Origin: Vibrio pelagius
GTDB lineage: Bacteria > Pseudomonadota > Gammaproteobacteria > Enterobacterales > Vibrionaceae
Direction of reading: 5' to 3'
Length of the DNA stretch: 64,000 nt
NCBI RefSeq assembly: GCF_024347575.1
Contig: NZ_AP025503.1
Location: 1,054,001 to 1,118,000 of the forward strand
Part shown: in pieces, positions 18,080 through 26,752 of the stretch
How the letters are laid out: every line of letters begins with the position of its first letter
Position numbering within the stretch: the first letter of the stretch is position 1
The notes under the pieces: model-generated
What the model saw: the letters and a program-made list of their open reading frames with translations, nothing else
Database searches by the model: none
What the model was told of the DNA's origin: nothing
Translations under genes and position numbers: made by a program

Positions 18080-19375
18080 TCAAGCTTTTGCCGCTTCCGC
18101 TTTTTTGCTCTTGTCGAAGATGCCGCCTTTCAATGTTTCTGGTAGAGATAGCCACAGTAGACCTGCCACAATCCATACAATCGGTGAGCCCCACATTGCT
18201 GTTGCAAGGTCGCTGCGCTCTTGGATGAATACCAACACCATTGGTGCCCACATACCGATGATACGACCACCGTGGAATAGAGCTGCGCCGAAGCTACGTA
18301 GGTGAGCTGGGAAAAGTTCTGAGAAGTAACCACCCCATACTGCTGAAGCTGATAGGCCGAAGTTGTAGATAAGACCTAGGATAGCCAGCATGTTTAGGCT
18401 GCCGATCATCACGTCGCTTGGAGCTACGAAGAATACTGAAGCCATAACACCTGCAAGGATGAAACCGAATGCGTTAACCTTACGACCGTATTTATCCGCG
18501 ATTGCACCCCATACCCAAGCACCGAATAGAGAACCGAATGCCGAGATAGAGAAGATGATGCCGATGGTCGCGCCGTCGAATTGACGAACTTCTTTTAGGT
18601 ACGTTGTCACGAAGCCAGAGAAGAACTGATAGCCGTAGAAGTTAAGACCCGCTAGCAATAGACAAGTGATGGTTAGCTTACGGTATGGTGCGCTAAGCAT
18701 TTCGCCCCAAGAACCTTTCTTCGCAGGTGCATTTGATGCTTCAGCTTCTGCTTGATCTTCTTCACCGTAAGCGATCACTTTTTTGTCGCTCGGAAGGATA
18801 AAGATCATCACTACCGCAGCGGCTAGAGGAGGAATACCACCTACCCACATTAGGCTCTGCCACGGCGCGTCAATGCTAGAGATAAACGCTGCGTAAGCAC
18901 CCATCGCCATTAGAGCTACCGAGAACATAGAAGAAGCGAATGCCGTTAATTTACCGCGAACCGTTGGCGTGAATAGGCCGATCATTAGGCTTACTGCTAC
19001 TGTGAAGTAACCACCTAAAGAAATACCGATGATAAAACGCATGGCTGCCCACATTGCGTAGTCAGTAAACATCATGTTGATGATGGTTGCGCCGCCGTTC
19101 AGTGCTGTGATGACAATAAGAGTCGATTTCTTACCAAAGTTTGATGCCACCCATGCACAGCTTAGGGCACCAATAAGCGCACCAACTGACTGCCATGTAT
19201 AGAATTGAGCGGTATCCGCTAAGTTAATGCCATCATACGCATCAACGATGTATGGGCGTACGTAGTCAATAATTACAAAGTTATAACAATAGAAAAAGTA
19301 GCCCACTAGAATTGCAAGATAAGCAGCTACCCTTTGAATCATAGGAACTTCGCTCATGTGTTTTTTCGTAGTCAT
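18080..19375 (-). CDS. Major facilitator superfamily transporter
   Basis: A 431-residue membrane protein with about twelve helices, the MFS loop 2-3 region (CAWVASNFGKKSTLI), a charged central loop (about 205-230, EEDQAEAEASNAPAKK) and the matching motif of the second half (GAIADKYGRKVNAFG). It resembles sugar/aromatic-acid proton symporters in general, but its substrate is not evident. ATG at 19375 has AAGG about ten bases upstream. First gene of the MFS - NTF2-like - porin run, divergent from a sodium symporter gene. Confidence 0.9.
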   Translation of the reverse strand: MTTKKHMSEVPMIQRVAAYLAILVGYFFYCYNFVIIDYVRPYIVDAYDGINLADTAQFYTWQSVGALIGALSCAWVASNFGKKSTLIVITALNGGATIINMMFTDYAMWAAMRFIIGISLGGYFTVAVSLMIGLFTPTVRGKLTAFASSMFSVALMAMGAYAAFISSIDAPWQSLMWVGGIPPLAAAVVMIFILPSDKKVIAYGEEDQAEAEASNAPAKKGSWGEMLSAPYRKLTITCLLLAGLNFYGYQFFSGFVTTYLKEVRQFDGATIGIIFSISAFGSLFGAWVWGAIADKYGRKVNAFGFILAGVMASVFFVAPSDVMIGSLNMLAILGLIYNFGLSASAVWGGYFSELFPAHLRSFGAALFHGGRIIGMWAPMVLVFIQERSDLATAMWGSPIVWIVAGLLWLSLPETLKGGIFDKSKKAEAAKA

Positions 19376-19498
19376 GACCGATAAACCTTTATTTTATATA
19401 GGGTGTTATGAGTTTTGATTCCAGTGTAGTAGTTATTGGTGTTTACTACGCTGTCTTCGTTTCGGGAGAGATAATAGAGTTTTTGTGGTTACTCGATC

Positions 19499-19514
19499 CG
19501 TGATCAAAGTCAAT
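19499..19514. promoter_or_regulatory. Weak CRP-like site
   Basis: CGTGA-N6-TCAAT, matching seven of the ten core bases of TGTGA-N6-TCACA. Within the divergent MFS/symporter region. A weak call. Confidence 0.3.
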
Positions 19515-19516
19515 TT

Positions 19517-19540
19517 TAAAATGAGTGCGTACCCATTTTA
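19517..19540. promoter_or_regulatory. Candidate LacI-family operator
   Basis: An inverted repeat with arms AAAATGAGT and ACCCATTTT around GCGT. The arms match at eight of nine positions, and one more outer T/A pair extends it to 24 bp. The exact centre is a CG step, the usual feature of LacI-family operators. It lies 142 bp from the MFS start. The LacI protein at 14403-15428 is the obvious candidate ligand, but this is inferred. Confidence 0.5.
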
Positions 19541-19619
19541 TCTGTTTTGGTGATCTTGATCCCATTAGATCGCGTTTTTGGCACTTTATGCATATTTTGA
19601 GTGATTATTCATCTATCTT

Positions 19620-19635
19620 AGTGACAACACTCACA
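19620..19635. promoter_or_regulatory. Candidate CRP site upstream of the sodium symporter
   Basis: AGTGA-N6-TCACA differs from the TGTGA-N6-TCACA core at one base. It is centred about 96 bp before the symporter ATG, a plausible activating position for catabolite control of serine use. Confidence 0.5.
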
Positions 19636-19723
19636 CTTACAGGGGGTTTTTGAGGGAAGTTAGCCAATTTTAAGTAATATTGGCTGCGAATGATTTGCGA
19701 AATACAATAAACGGAATCTCAAA

Positions 19724-21265
19724 ATGGTTACGTACTCAAGTTTTATGGTGATTGCTCTCTATGTGCTAACCACACTATTTATCAGCTACTTAGTGAATAA
19801 GCGCTATAGCGTTGGTGGCGATTTTTCAACTGGTGGGAAACAATTTGGTTGGTTTACGGCAGGTGTGTCGATCCTAGCAACCTACATCAGTGCAATGACG
19901 TTCGTGGGTATGCCGGGCTGGGTTTATAGCTCAGGTATGGAAGCGATGAGTGTTCACTTAAACTATCCGGTCGTCATCTTTTTCGCTGTCGTTTTCTTTG
20001 TTCCCGTGTTTTACAAGCTAGGTCTGACTTCGATCTATGAATACCTAGAGCACCGCTTTGGCGTTGTTGCCCGTACTATCAACTCGATTGTGTTTATTGT
20101 CGTGCAGTGTATTTCGGCGGGTGTGATCTTGTATGCCGTTGCTTTGATTGTGGTGCAAGTACTACCGATTGGTATTTCCGAAGCGATTATTTACATCAGT
20201 TTGTTCACCGCGCTCTATACCTATGCAGGTGGTATCTCAACCGTAATATGGACCGACATGCTGCAGTCTGCGGTACTGATTATCGGTAGCGTTGCGATTT
20301 TTGGTTTGCTTCTAATGAAAATTGAAGCTGGCGAGATGCCGTCACCAGAACAACTTAACATCATTAACCTAGATTTCGACTTGGGCGTTGATACCACTTT
20401 ATGGGCGGGTTTGGTCGCAGTGAGTTTTTTGCATCTTAGCGTTTACGGCACTAACCAACTGATTATTCAAAGAACGCTGGCGACAAAAGATGTGAAAACA
20501 GCACAGAAATCCATGCTGCTATGTGGTTACGGTGCGTTTTTCATCTACCTATTCTTTGCGGTGATGGGCGTACTGCTAAGCGTCTTCTATCAAGATAATA
20601 GTTTTGAAAACAGCAATGAAGTGATTCTCGACTTTGTGTTTAATCATACCAACCCAATCATTGTCGGTTTGGTGATTGCTGCGTTATCGGCAGCGGCTAT
20701 GTCGACTCTGGACTCGACTTATAACTCGATGGCAACCGTCGCAACGTTCGACTTTTATAAGCGATTTTTCCGTAAATCAGCTTCCGACGCACACTATGAA
20801 TCGGTGGCCAGAAAGATGAGTCTTGTTGCCGCTGCGTCGGTGGTGGTGCCTGCTTTGCTCGCTGTTTCAAATGAATCTGTACTAAAAACCATTGCTAGCC
20901 TGACTTCAATTTTTGTTGGTATTCGTCTTGGGTCTTTCATTCTTGGGTTGTTTTTCAACAAAGCGAATGAGCAAGGTGTAATTGCCGGCAGCATAGGCAG
21001 TGTAGTTGTCGTTTTTGTGGCTAAGTACAGCGGTGTTTCTTGGCCTTGGTTTGCACTGATTGGCACCGTCGTTTTTCTCATTCTTGGCGTTGCCGTGAGT
21101 CGTTTCTTTGGTGAAGTCACTCAACAACAAAATGAATTTATTGCTAAGCAAAAACACTTGTTTGCTAAGCCGACGACAAGTCATTACGGCTTGTTGGTAT
21201 TTGCCGTAGTCACCGTCGCTGCTTGTACCGTTATTCCTGACTGGCTTTATGCCGTTCTTTCTTAA
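19724..21265 (+). CDS. Sodium:solute symporter (SSS) family protein
   Basis: A 513-residue inner-membrane protein with about thirteen helices and SSS-family features: STGGKQFGWFTAGVSILATY, TFVGMPGWVYSSGMEA, the YTYAGGISTVIWTDMLQ signature and AALSAAAMSTLDSTYNS. It should couple uptake of a small solute to sodium entry. It lies 26 bp before an L-serine ammonia-lyase gene on the same strand, so a serine or related amino-acid substrate is a reasonable inference, though SSS members carry sugars and organic acids too. Confidence 0.9.
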   Translation: MVTYSSFMVIALYVLTTLFISYLVNKRYSVGGDFSTGGKQFGWFTAGVSILATYISAMTFVGMPGWVYSSGMEAMSVHLNYPVVIFFAVVFFVPVFYKLGLTSIYEYLEHRFGVVARTINSIVFIVVQCISAGVILYAVALIVVQVLPIGISEAIIYISLFTALYTYAGGISTVIWTDMLQSAVLIIGSVAIFGLLLMKIEAGEMPSPEQLNIINLDFDLGVDTTLWAGLVAVSFLHLSVYGTNQLIIQRTLATKDVKTAQKSMLLCGYGAFFIYLFFAVMGVLLSVFYQDNSFENSNEVILDFVFNHTNPIIVGLVIAALSAAAMSTLDSTYNSMATVATFDFYKRFFRKSASDAHYESVARKMSLVAAASVVVPALLAVSNESVLKTIASLTSIFVGIRLGSFILGLFFNKANEQGVIAGSIGSVVVVFVAKYSGVSWPWFALIGTVVFLILGVAVSRFFGEVTQQQNEFIAKQKHLFAKPTTSHYGLLVFAVVTVAACTVIPDWLYAVLS

Positions 21266-21291
21266 TTGACCGAATTTTTACTGGTAGTTCT

Positions 21292-22662
21292 ATGTTATCG
21301 ATCTTTGATATCTACAAAATTGGTGTAGGACCTTCGAGTTCACACACCAACGGCCCAATGATTGCGGGCTTTCATTTCACTCAGTTAGTTGCCGATAAAA
21401 TCACAGAGGTGGTTCGTGTTCAGGTCGATCTTTATGGTTCGCTGTCACTTACTGGAATCGGGCATCACACCGACAGAGCAACTATTTTGGGATTGCTCGG
21501 CAACAAACCAGACACCATCAAAATCACCAGTGCTAATGAAGCGATGCGTCGAGCAATGGATAGTGGTGAGATGCAGCTAAGTGGAAGCCACACTATCGGT
21601 TTCAACTACAAAACTGACATGCTATTCCATGAAGACAACTTACCACTTCATGAGAACGGTATGATGATCACCGCCTTTGACCAAGATGGAAATACCATTG
21701 TTGAGGAGACCTATTACTCGATTGGCGGTGGCTTCATTGCAACCGCTGATGAACTACAGAACGGCACTCAAACTAAGTCTGTTGAAGTGACGTACCCGTT
21801 TAGTAATGCTGAAGAGATGCTGGAGCAGGCAGAAAAAAATGGTATGAGTCTAGGTGGCATGATTCTGAAAAATGAGTCCGCTTTCCAAGATGCTGATGCG
21901 ATTGCAGAAAAGGCAGACCAGATTTGGCGCGTGATGTCGCGTTGTATGGAGCGCGGTTTTGAAACCGAAGGTATTCTTGATGGCGGTTTGAACGTCACTC
22001 GCCGAGCGCCAAACTTACTGAAGAAGTTGGAAGTGAATGCTGCGGTTGAGAGCGACCCAATGGAAATCATGGACTGGATTAACTTGTTTGCCTTTGCCGT
22101 GAGTGAAGAAAACGCAGCTGGTGGTCAGGTAGTCACATCTCCAACCAATGGTGCTGCTGGCGTGATTCCGGCTGTGTTGATGTATTACCATCGCTTCATT
22201 AAAGAGTTGGATACCAAGCAATTAAAAGATTTCTTAGCGGTATCGGGCGCGATTGGCATTTTGTACAAAACCAATGCTTCCATTTCAGGTGCCGAAGTTG
22301 GGTGCCAAGGTGAAGTCGGTGTATCGTCTTCTATGGCTGCAGCGGGTTTAACGGCGTTGCGCGGTGGCAGTAACGAGCAGATTTGCATTGCTGCAGAAAT
22401 CGCAATGGAGCATTCGCTGGGCATGACCTGTGACCCAATTGGTGGCTTGGTACAAGTGCCGTGTATTGAGCGAAATGCGATGGGTGCAATGAAGGCGATT
22501 AACGCATCTCGCATGGCACTGAAGCGAAATAGTAAATCTCTGATCTCGCTTGATAAGGTTATCGCGACCATGTACCAAACGGGTAAAGACATGAATAAGA
22601 AGTACCGTGAAACCTCATTGGGCGGTTTAGCGCTAATTCATCTCGCACACCCTTGTGAATAG
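21292..22662 (+). CDS. sdaA: L-serine ammonia-lyase (iron-sulfur type)
   Basis: A 456-residue single-chain L-serine deaminase that converts L-serine to pyruvate and ammonia with a [4Fe-4S] cluster. It opens with the family signature IFDIYKIGVGPSSSHTNGPM and includes AAGGQVVTSPTNGAAGVIPA, GAEVGCQGEVGVSSSMAA and MTCDPIGGLVQVPCIERN, whose Cys residues fit the cluster ligands. It ends in HPCE. Length matches E. coli SdaA/SdaB. Very probably co-transcribed with the upstream symporter. The symbol is given by family; sdaB is equally possible. Confidence 0.93.
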   Translation: MLSIFDIYKIGVGPSSSHTNGPMIAGFHFTQLVADKITEVVRVQVDLYGSLSLTGIGHHTDRATILGLLGNKPDTIKITSANEAMRRAMDSGEMQLSGSHTIGFNYKTDMLFHEDNLPLHENGMMITAFDQDGNTIVEETYYSIGGGFIATADELQNGTQTKSVEVTYPFSNAEEMLEQAEKNGMSLGGMILKNESAFQDADAIAEKADQIWRVMSRCMERGFETEGILDGGLNVTRRAPNLLKKLEVNAAVESDPMEIMDWINLFAFAVSEENAAGGQVVTSPTNGAAGVIPAVLMYYHRFIKELDTKQLKDFLAVSGAIGILYKTNASISGAEVGCQGEVGVSSSMAAAGLTALRGGSNEQICIAAEIAMEHSLGMTCDPIGGLVQVPCIERNAMGAMKAINASRMALKRNSKSLISLDKVIATMYQTGKDMNKKYRETSLGGLALIHLAHPCE

Positions 22663-22717
22663 AGGCCAACCCAGTCTCAAGCCTTTGTGAGACCGATACT
22701 CTTATAAGAACGACAAC

Positions 22718-22753
22718 AAAAAGCCCAGTCGCATTATCGCTGATTGGGCTTTC
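22718..22753. terminator. Bidirectional terminator after sdaA / lrp-type gene
   Basis: An 11-bp stem (AAAGCCCAGTC with GATTGGGCTTT, one G-U) with T-rich flanks on both strands, between the convergent genes. Confidence 0.8.
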
Positions 22754-22768
22754 TTATTTTTAAATCCA

Positions 22769-23254
22769 CTAATCTTGCAGTGGCAGTTGGTAGCTGTTTT
22801 TAAGCTCTTTGACTGAAATGTTAGATTGGATTGCGCTGACGCCTTTCACTCGTCGAATTGAGCTGATTCGCTCAAAATACTCTTCCAGATCTCTTGCCAA
22901 CACTTGAATCATGTAATCGGCACCGCCTGCAATACAGTGACACATGGTTATCCAGTCTGTTACTGCAACAAACTCTTCAAAAGGCTCGGTGTTTTCGACC
23001 TCATGGTTGCCAAGTGTCACTAAGGTGAAACCTGCCACATGCAGCCCCAGCTTTTTGCGGTTCAGTTGCGCAGTATAGCCATCGATATAGCCTGTCTCTT
23101 CCATGCGCTTCCAACGACGCCAACAAGGTGTCTCACTTAGGTTGACCTTTTCGGCAAGCTTGCTGTTACTCATGCGCCCATCTTTTTGGATATGTCCAAG
23201 AATGGCAATATCTGTATCATCTAGTACTTCATTGGTGGATTCTTTCACTTTCAT
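22769..23254 (-). CDS. Lrp/AsnC-family transcriptional regulator
   Basis: A 161-residue regulator with an N-terminal AsnC HTH (about 12-60; DGRMSNSKLAEKVNLSETPC, WRRWKRMEETGYI) and a C-terminal RAM/AsnC ligand domain (about 78-150; CHCIAGGADYMIQVLARD). Lrp-like proteins bind amino acids and control nearby transport or degradation genes. It is divergent from a LysE-family exporter with a 120-bp spacer, a common pairing, so it probably regulates lysE and itself. It could also act on the adjacent serine genes. Confidence 0.92.
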   Translation of the reverse strand: MKVKESTNEVLDDTDIAILGHIQKDGRMSNSKLAEKVNLSETPCWRRWKRMEETGYIDGYTAQLNRKKLGLHVAGFTLVTLGNHEVENTEPFEEFVAVTDWITMCHCIAGGADYMIQVLARDLEEYFERISSIRRVKGVSAIQSNISVKELKNSYQLPLQD

Positions 23255-23263
23255 GGTTTTTTT

Positions 23264-23277
23264 AGAAAAATTCTGCT
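23264..23277. promoter_or_regulatory. Possible Lrp/AsnC-type operator
   Basis: AGAAAAATTCTGCT is an imperfect AT-rich dyad (5 of 7 half-site bases match) just upstream of the regulator start in the lrp/lysE divergent region. It resembles known Lrp-like boxes only loosely. Confidence 0.3.
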
Positions 23278-23374
23278 CAAATTTGATTTTATACTAGCGC
23301 ATATAGCAATTTAATTCCTAATCAAATCGGTAAACTCTTCTCCCAATAACGTTTTATTTACTAGGAGAGAAAGA

Positions 23375-23974
23375 ATGAGCGCTCAACTAATGCTGGCGTT
23401 CTTGTTGTTTTCAATATCGATTGGAATTACACCGGGAGCAGGAAACATCGCATTGCTTGGGATATCAAGCCGATATGGATTTGCGGCAACATTGCCTTTT
23501 GTCTCTGGTAACGCTTTTGGCATCATCATCATACTTGCGGGTTCCAGTGCTGGCTTGGTGAGCTTGTTTACCCTTTACCCAGAGATCTACACGGTAATGA
23601 AATACCTTGGGGCGGCTTATTTACTGTTTATGGCGTGGTCGATTGCCAACATGGAGATTGAGCAAGAGGATTCTGTGAATCGCTCAGGATTTATGTCTGG
23701 TGTTTTGATTCAAGTTCTAAACCCGAAAGGGTGGATTGCTTCGCTGACCGTATTTTCTCAGTTCATCACTACTCAGGCAGATTACCTGATTCAAGTAGTG
23801 ACGATTACCACCATCATGGTGGTGACCGGTGTGTTGTGTATGTTGGTTTGGGCGTATTGTGGCACCATGCTGCAGCGTCTATTGCAATCACCAAAACAGA
23901 TGGTGATGGTTAACCGTTGTTTAGGGGGAAGCTTAGCGATGGTAGTGGCATTTATGTTGTATCAGCCTGCTTAA
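23375..23974 (+). CDS. LysE-family amino acid exporter
   Basis: A 199-residue membrane protein with about six helices and LysE/RhtB features: ITPGAGNIALLGISSRYGF near the start and the LNPKGWIASLTVFSQFI segment. RhtB-type proteins export amino acids or homoserine lactone-like compounds. Start ATG 23375 follows GGAGAGAAAGA. Divergent from the Lrp-type regulator that probably controls it. Confidence 0.9.
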   Translation: MSAQLMLAFLLFSISIGITPGAGNIALLGISSRYGFAATLPFVSGNAFGIIIILAGSSAGLVSLFTLYPEIYTVMKYLGAAYLLFMAWSIANMEIEQEDSVNRSGFMSGVLIQVLNPKGWIASLTVFSQFITTQADYLIQVVTITTIMVVTGVLCMLVWAYCGTMLQRLLQSPKQMVMVNRCLGGSLAMVVAFMLYQPA

Positions 23975-24218
23975 GTTAGCCTAAGTAATAGCGAGTTTTG
24001 GAGGATTGGTTGAGATACCAATCCTTTTTTTGTGCTTGTAGATTGTCAGTTTTTAATACCTTGTTAAATTTATCCTTCCACAGATAAATTCTTTCGAAAT
24101 GATGACGGAATTCGCTGTCGTTTGTGAAAATATGTCAAACTCTAACAAGTGGTGGCTTGGGCTGGGAAGTCACTATAATTAACAATCAAATTAACAACAC
24201 CGAAACAGTACCCAAAGT

Positions 24219-24644
24219 ATGAAAAATTTACGTGCTCTCTTGACCGCTCTTACTCTCATTATCCTTGTCGGATGCACCTCTACGTCAGCGGCTGGCAGCT
24301 CGAAAACAAAGGAATATGCCCAATCACATACGTTGGTTGGCCAAGCTTCTTGGTACGGCAATAAATTCCATGGAAAGCTCACTGCCAGTGGTGAAATTTA
24401 TGATAAGAATGCTTACACTGCAGCTCATAAAACTCTGCCATTTGGAACAATCGTTAGGGTGACAAATACCAGCACTAACAAATCGGTCGACGTTAAAATT
24501 AACGACAGAGGCCCTTCCGTTAAAGGCCGAGTTATCGACCTCTCTTACAAGTCATTTGCACAAATTGGCAACGTAAAGAAGGGCACTGTTCCTGTCAAAA
24601 TTGAAATTGTCGATGACAGTAAGATCTTTAGATATAAGCACTAA
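24219..24644 (+). CDS. rlpA: RlpA-like double-psi beta-barrel lipoprotein
   Basis: A 141-residue lipoprotein with lipobox (LVGCTS) and one double-psi beta-barrel domain (about 40-130): GQASWYGNKFHGKLTASGE, AAHKTLPFGTIVRV and the KINDRGP motif. These contain the His and Asp needed for lytic transglycosylase activity in RlpA. It is much shorter than E. coli or Pseudomonas RlpA because the C-terminal SPOR peptidoglycan-binding domain is missing. It may cleave peptidoglycan strands from the outer-membrane side but would lack septal targeting by SPOR. Single gene. Confidence 0.87.
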   Translation: MKNLRALLTALTLIILVGCTSTSAAGSSKTKEYAQSHTLVGQASWYGNKFHGKLTASGEIYDKNAYTAAHKTLPFGTIVRVTNTSTNKSVDVKINDRGPSVKGRVIDLSYKSFAQIGNVKKGTVPVKIEIVDDSKIFRYKH

Positions 24645-24927
24645 TTTGTAGTTACTTCTTGATTTATGATTGGAGAGGAAAGCTCATCACGCTATGGTTT
24701 GGCATGCTACTCGAGTTGAATAAGCTACTTACTTGTGGATTTGGTGGTGCTTGTCATCTTGATTTCAGAAATTGTGGTTTCAAAGATTTACTTCGTACTG
24801 GATGACAGCAACCAGAAACAAGCCGAACCATCACAAGCTTCATAACAGATGACTTAGAGTAGAAAGAGCCAGCGTCGATGCTGGCTCTTTTGGTATGTGT
24901 GATTCCAAAAACTTATTCAGATTCGTA
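24645..24927. other. Non-coding stretch with a distant strong terminator
   Basis: After the rlpA-like stop, about 220 bp without a credible gene precede a strong terminator at 24863-24891. It could be a long 3' UTR or hold a small RNA ending at that terminator. No homolog is recognised. Confidence 0.4.
24863..24891 (+). terminator. Intrinsic terminator
   Basis: An 11-bp stem (AAAGAGCCAGC / GCTGGCTCTTT) with a 6-base loop and short T tail, 220 bp beyond the rlpA-like stop codon. Confidence 0.85.
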
Positions 24928-25089
24928 ATACCAATCACAGTAAATAAGTGGTCAAAAATAGCGCAGGGAAAAGGCTTAAGAACAAGGCAGAATTTTTTGG
25001 TAAGTAGTTATTCTACAATCAAAAATTCTAACGCAGTTATCAAGCGTTTTAACAAGCTAGGATGATCAGTTATTTACTACGATTGGTAT
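24928..25089 (+). repeat. 162-bp MITE-like inverted-repeat element, copy A
   Basis: Begins ATACCAATCACAGTAAATAA and ends with the inverse of ATACCAATCGTAGTAAATAA, so terminal inverted repeats match at 18 of 20 bases. Nearly the whole sequence reappears in opposite orientation at 50526-50687, also exactly 162 bp. No coding capacity. Its right end (25070-25089) overlaps the 3' end of the amidohydrolase gene and supplies the last codons (YTNRSK) and stop. Confidence 0.9.
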
Positions 25090-26752
25090 AAACCACATCT
25101 CCACGAAGAACCGTCATCAGGACTTTGGTTTTGGCTATCTGTCTTGCTGTCAGCGTCGTGATATCTTTATCGAGAATGGCAAAGTCTGCTGATTTACCCA
25201 CTTCAATTGTGCCAGTGATGTCATCAATACCGAGGCTTTTGGCTGGATAAAGCGTATAGGCATCGATGGCTGTATAGATATCAGTGAGCCCTGTTTTACC
25301 CATGATCAAACTGTTTGAAATCCCGACGAGAGGATTAATGTCGTGCACATTCCAATCGCTGCTTAGAGTAATGTTAGCTTCGGTTCTGAGAATGGCATTG
25401 AGGTTCATCATAGCCTTCGCTCTTTTTGCTCCTAAGAATGCAATCGCCCACTCATGGTTATGTTGTGCAATGTAATCTGAGCCGACCTGAAAATCGGCGG
25501 AGACGCCCAATTGGCGAAAACGCGGAATGTCTTGTTGGTCGATCAGCTCAACATGAGTCAGGGTGTATGGTTTGTCTGAGCCCAGTTTTCGCACATGTTC
25601 TACGGCATCGAGGGACTCGCGCACCGCACCATCACCAATGGCATGGATATGAGCACTAAAACCGATCTTATTTAGCGCCACAAGCCAATCTTTCATCTGC
25701 TCTGGTGGAATGTAGTTAATGCCATAAGGAGAATCGGTTAGATAGGTGTTCAGATAAGGGGCGAGTGTTTTCGCTGTACCATTAATTACGATGCCATCAC
25801 TGTACATTTTGACTTGGTCGACCAAAAGCAATCGAGACTTATCGCTGGAATACATCTTCTCGAATACCTCAAGCTGAGAAGGCATCGCCATTTCAGGATA
25901 AACCCAAGGGCGAAGGGAAACTCGTGCCGTTAAATCCTTGTTCTCTTCAGCTTCTTGCCAAACCTCATACCAACCGCGTTTCCAATACATGCGCCCATCA
26001 CCAATCGTGGTAATACCGTGCGCTGCGGCTTCTTCCAATCCTGCCATCAAGCCTTCATAGCTTTGTTCAAACAGTGCGTTCTGGCTGTTCCAAGCGATTT
26101 CCATGACTTGGTCTCCGGTATTGTCGAGCAAGATGCCATTGAGCTTTCCTGTCTGTTCATTTTTGAGGTAATAACCACCTTGAGGATTGGGTGACTGCTC
26201 GCTGATACCAGCGATTTTTAACGCTTTAGAGTTGACCCACATAGAGTGCGAAGTTTGCTCCATGATCACGACCGGGCGATCGGGAAAGATAGAGTCGATT
26301 ATCTCGAGTGGAGTGTAATCAGATGGGTGGTTCATGATCGCATTGAGTGAGAAGCCGTAGCCCATAAGCCAACCTTTAGAGTCGTCATCGGCGCATACTT
26401 CAAGATAAGGTATCTGCTCTTCTAGCGTTGCTTCTGAGTCGAGTTCACACACGCCACCCATCTCAGATGCAGCTTCAAATACATGATTATGGTTATCAAT
26501 GAAGCCCGGCATAACAAAAGCTTGTTCCAGGTCGATTTCAGGAGCGTTAGGGCCTGCAAAAGACAGAGCCTTGTCTCGATTACCTATAAAGGTGATGACG
26601 CCACCTTCAGTAACTAAGGTGTCTGATTCGTAATGTCCATAAATGATGGCATTGGAGAACACTTGTAGATCACTGGCTTTGCTCGGGATGGAAACCAACA
26701 GAACGGAAAGCAGTAGGCCGAAACGAGTAATAACCGATGAAGATAGGCTCAT
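25070..26752 (-). CDS. Secreted amidohydrolase (YtcJ-like)
   Basis: A 560-residue protein with a signal peptide (VITRFGLLLSVLLVSIPSKA) and an amidohydrolase_3 domain: metal-binding HNH motif in PGFIDNHNHVFEA (about 85), MEQTSHSMWVN, a long TIM-barrel middle, and SAHIHAIGDGAVRESLDAVEH plus LSSDWNVHDINPL near the end. YtcJ-like enzymes hydrolyse cyclic amides or related bonds with one or two metal ions. Location is probably periplasmic. The final six codons and stop lie in a repeat element, so the C-terminus may differ from homologs. Single gene. Confidence 0.88.
   Translation of the reverse strand: MSLSSSVITRFGLLLSVLLVSIPSKASDLQVFSNAIIYGHYESDTLVTEGGVITFIGNRDKALSFAGPNAPEIDLEQAFVMPGFIDNHNHVFEAASEMGGVCELDSEATLEEQIPYLEVCADDDSKGWLMGYGFSLNAIMNHPSDYTPLEIIDSIFPDRPVVIMEQTSHSMWVNSKALKIAGISEQSPNPQGGYYLKNEQTGKLNGILLDNTGDQVMEIAWNSQNALFEQSYEGLMAGLEEAAAHGITTIGDGRMYWKRGWYEVWQEAEENKDLTARVSLRPWVYPEMAMPSQLEVFEKMYSSDKSRLLLVDQVKMYSDGIVINGTAKTLAPYLNTYLTDSPYGINYIPPEQMKDWLVALNKIGFSAHIHAIGDGAVRESLDAVEHVRKLGSDKPYTLTHVELIDQQDIPRFRQLGVSADFQVGSDYIAQHNHEWAIAFLGAKRAKAMMNLNAILRTEANITLSSDWNVHDINPLVGISNSLIMGKTGLTDIYTAIDAYTLYPAKSLGIDDITGTIEVGKSADFAILDKDITTLTARQIAKTKVLMTVLRGDVVYTNRSK

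Larger units (their letters stand above)
19376..19723. other. Divergent regulatory region between MFS and sodium symporter genes
   Basis: A 348-bp AT-rich region with no gene. It contains a long palindrome with a central CG (19517-19540) and two CRP-like sites (19499-19514 and 19620-19635), listed separately. It should carry the promoters of both divergent units. Confidence 0.65.

Noticed and set aside
22185..22592. 135-codon minus-strand frame inside sdaA
   Set aside because: Antisense shadow of a highly conserved enzyme.
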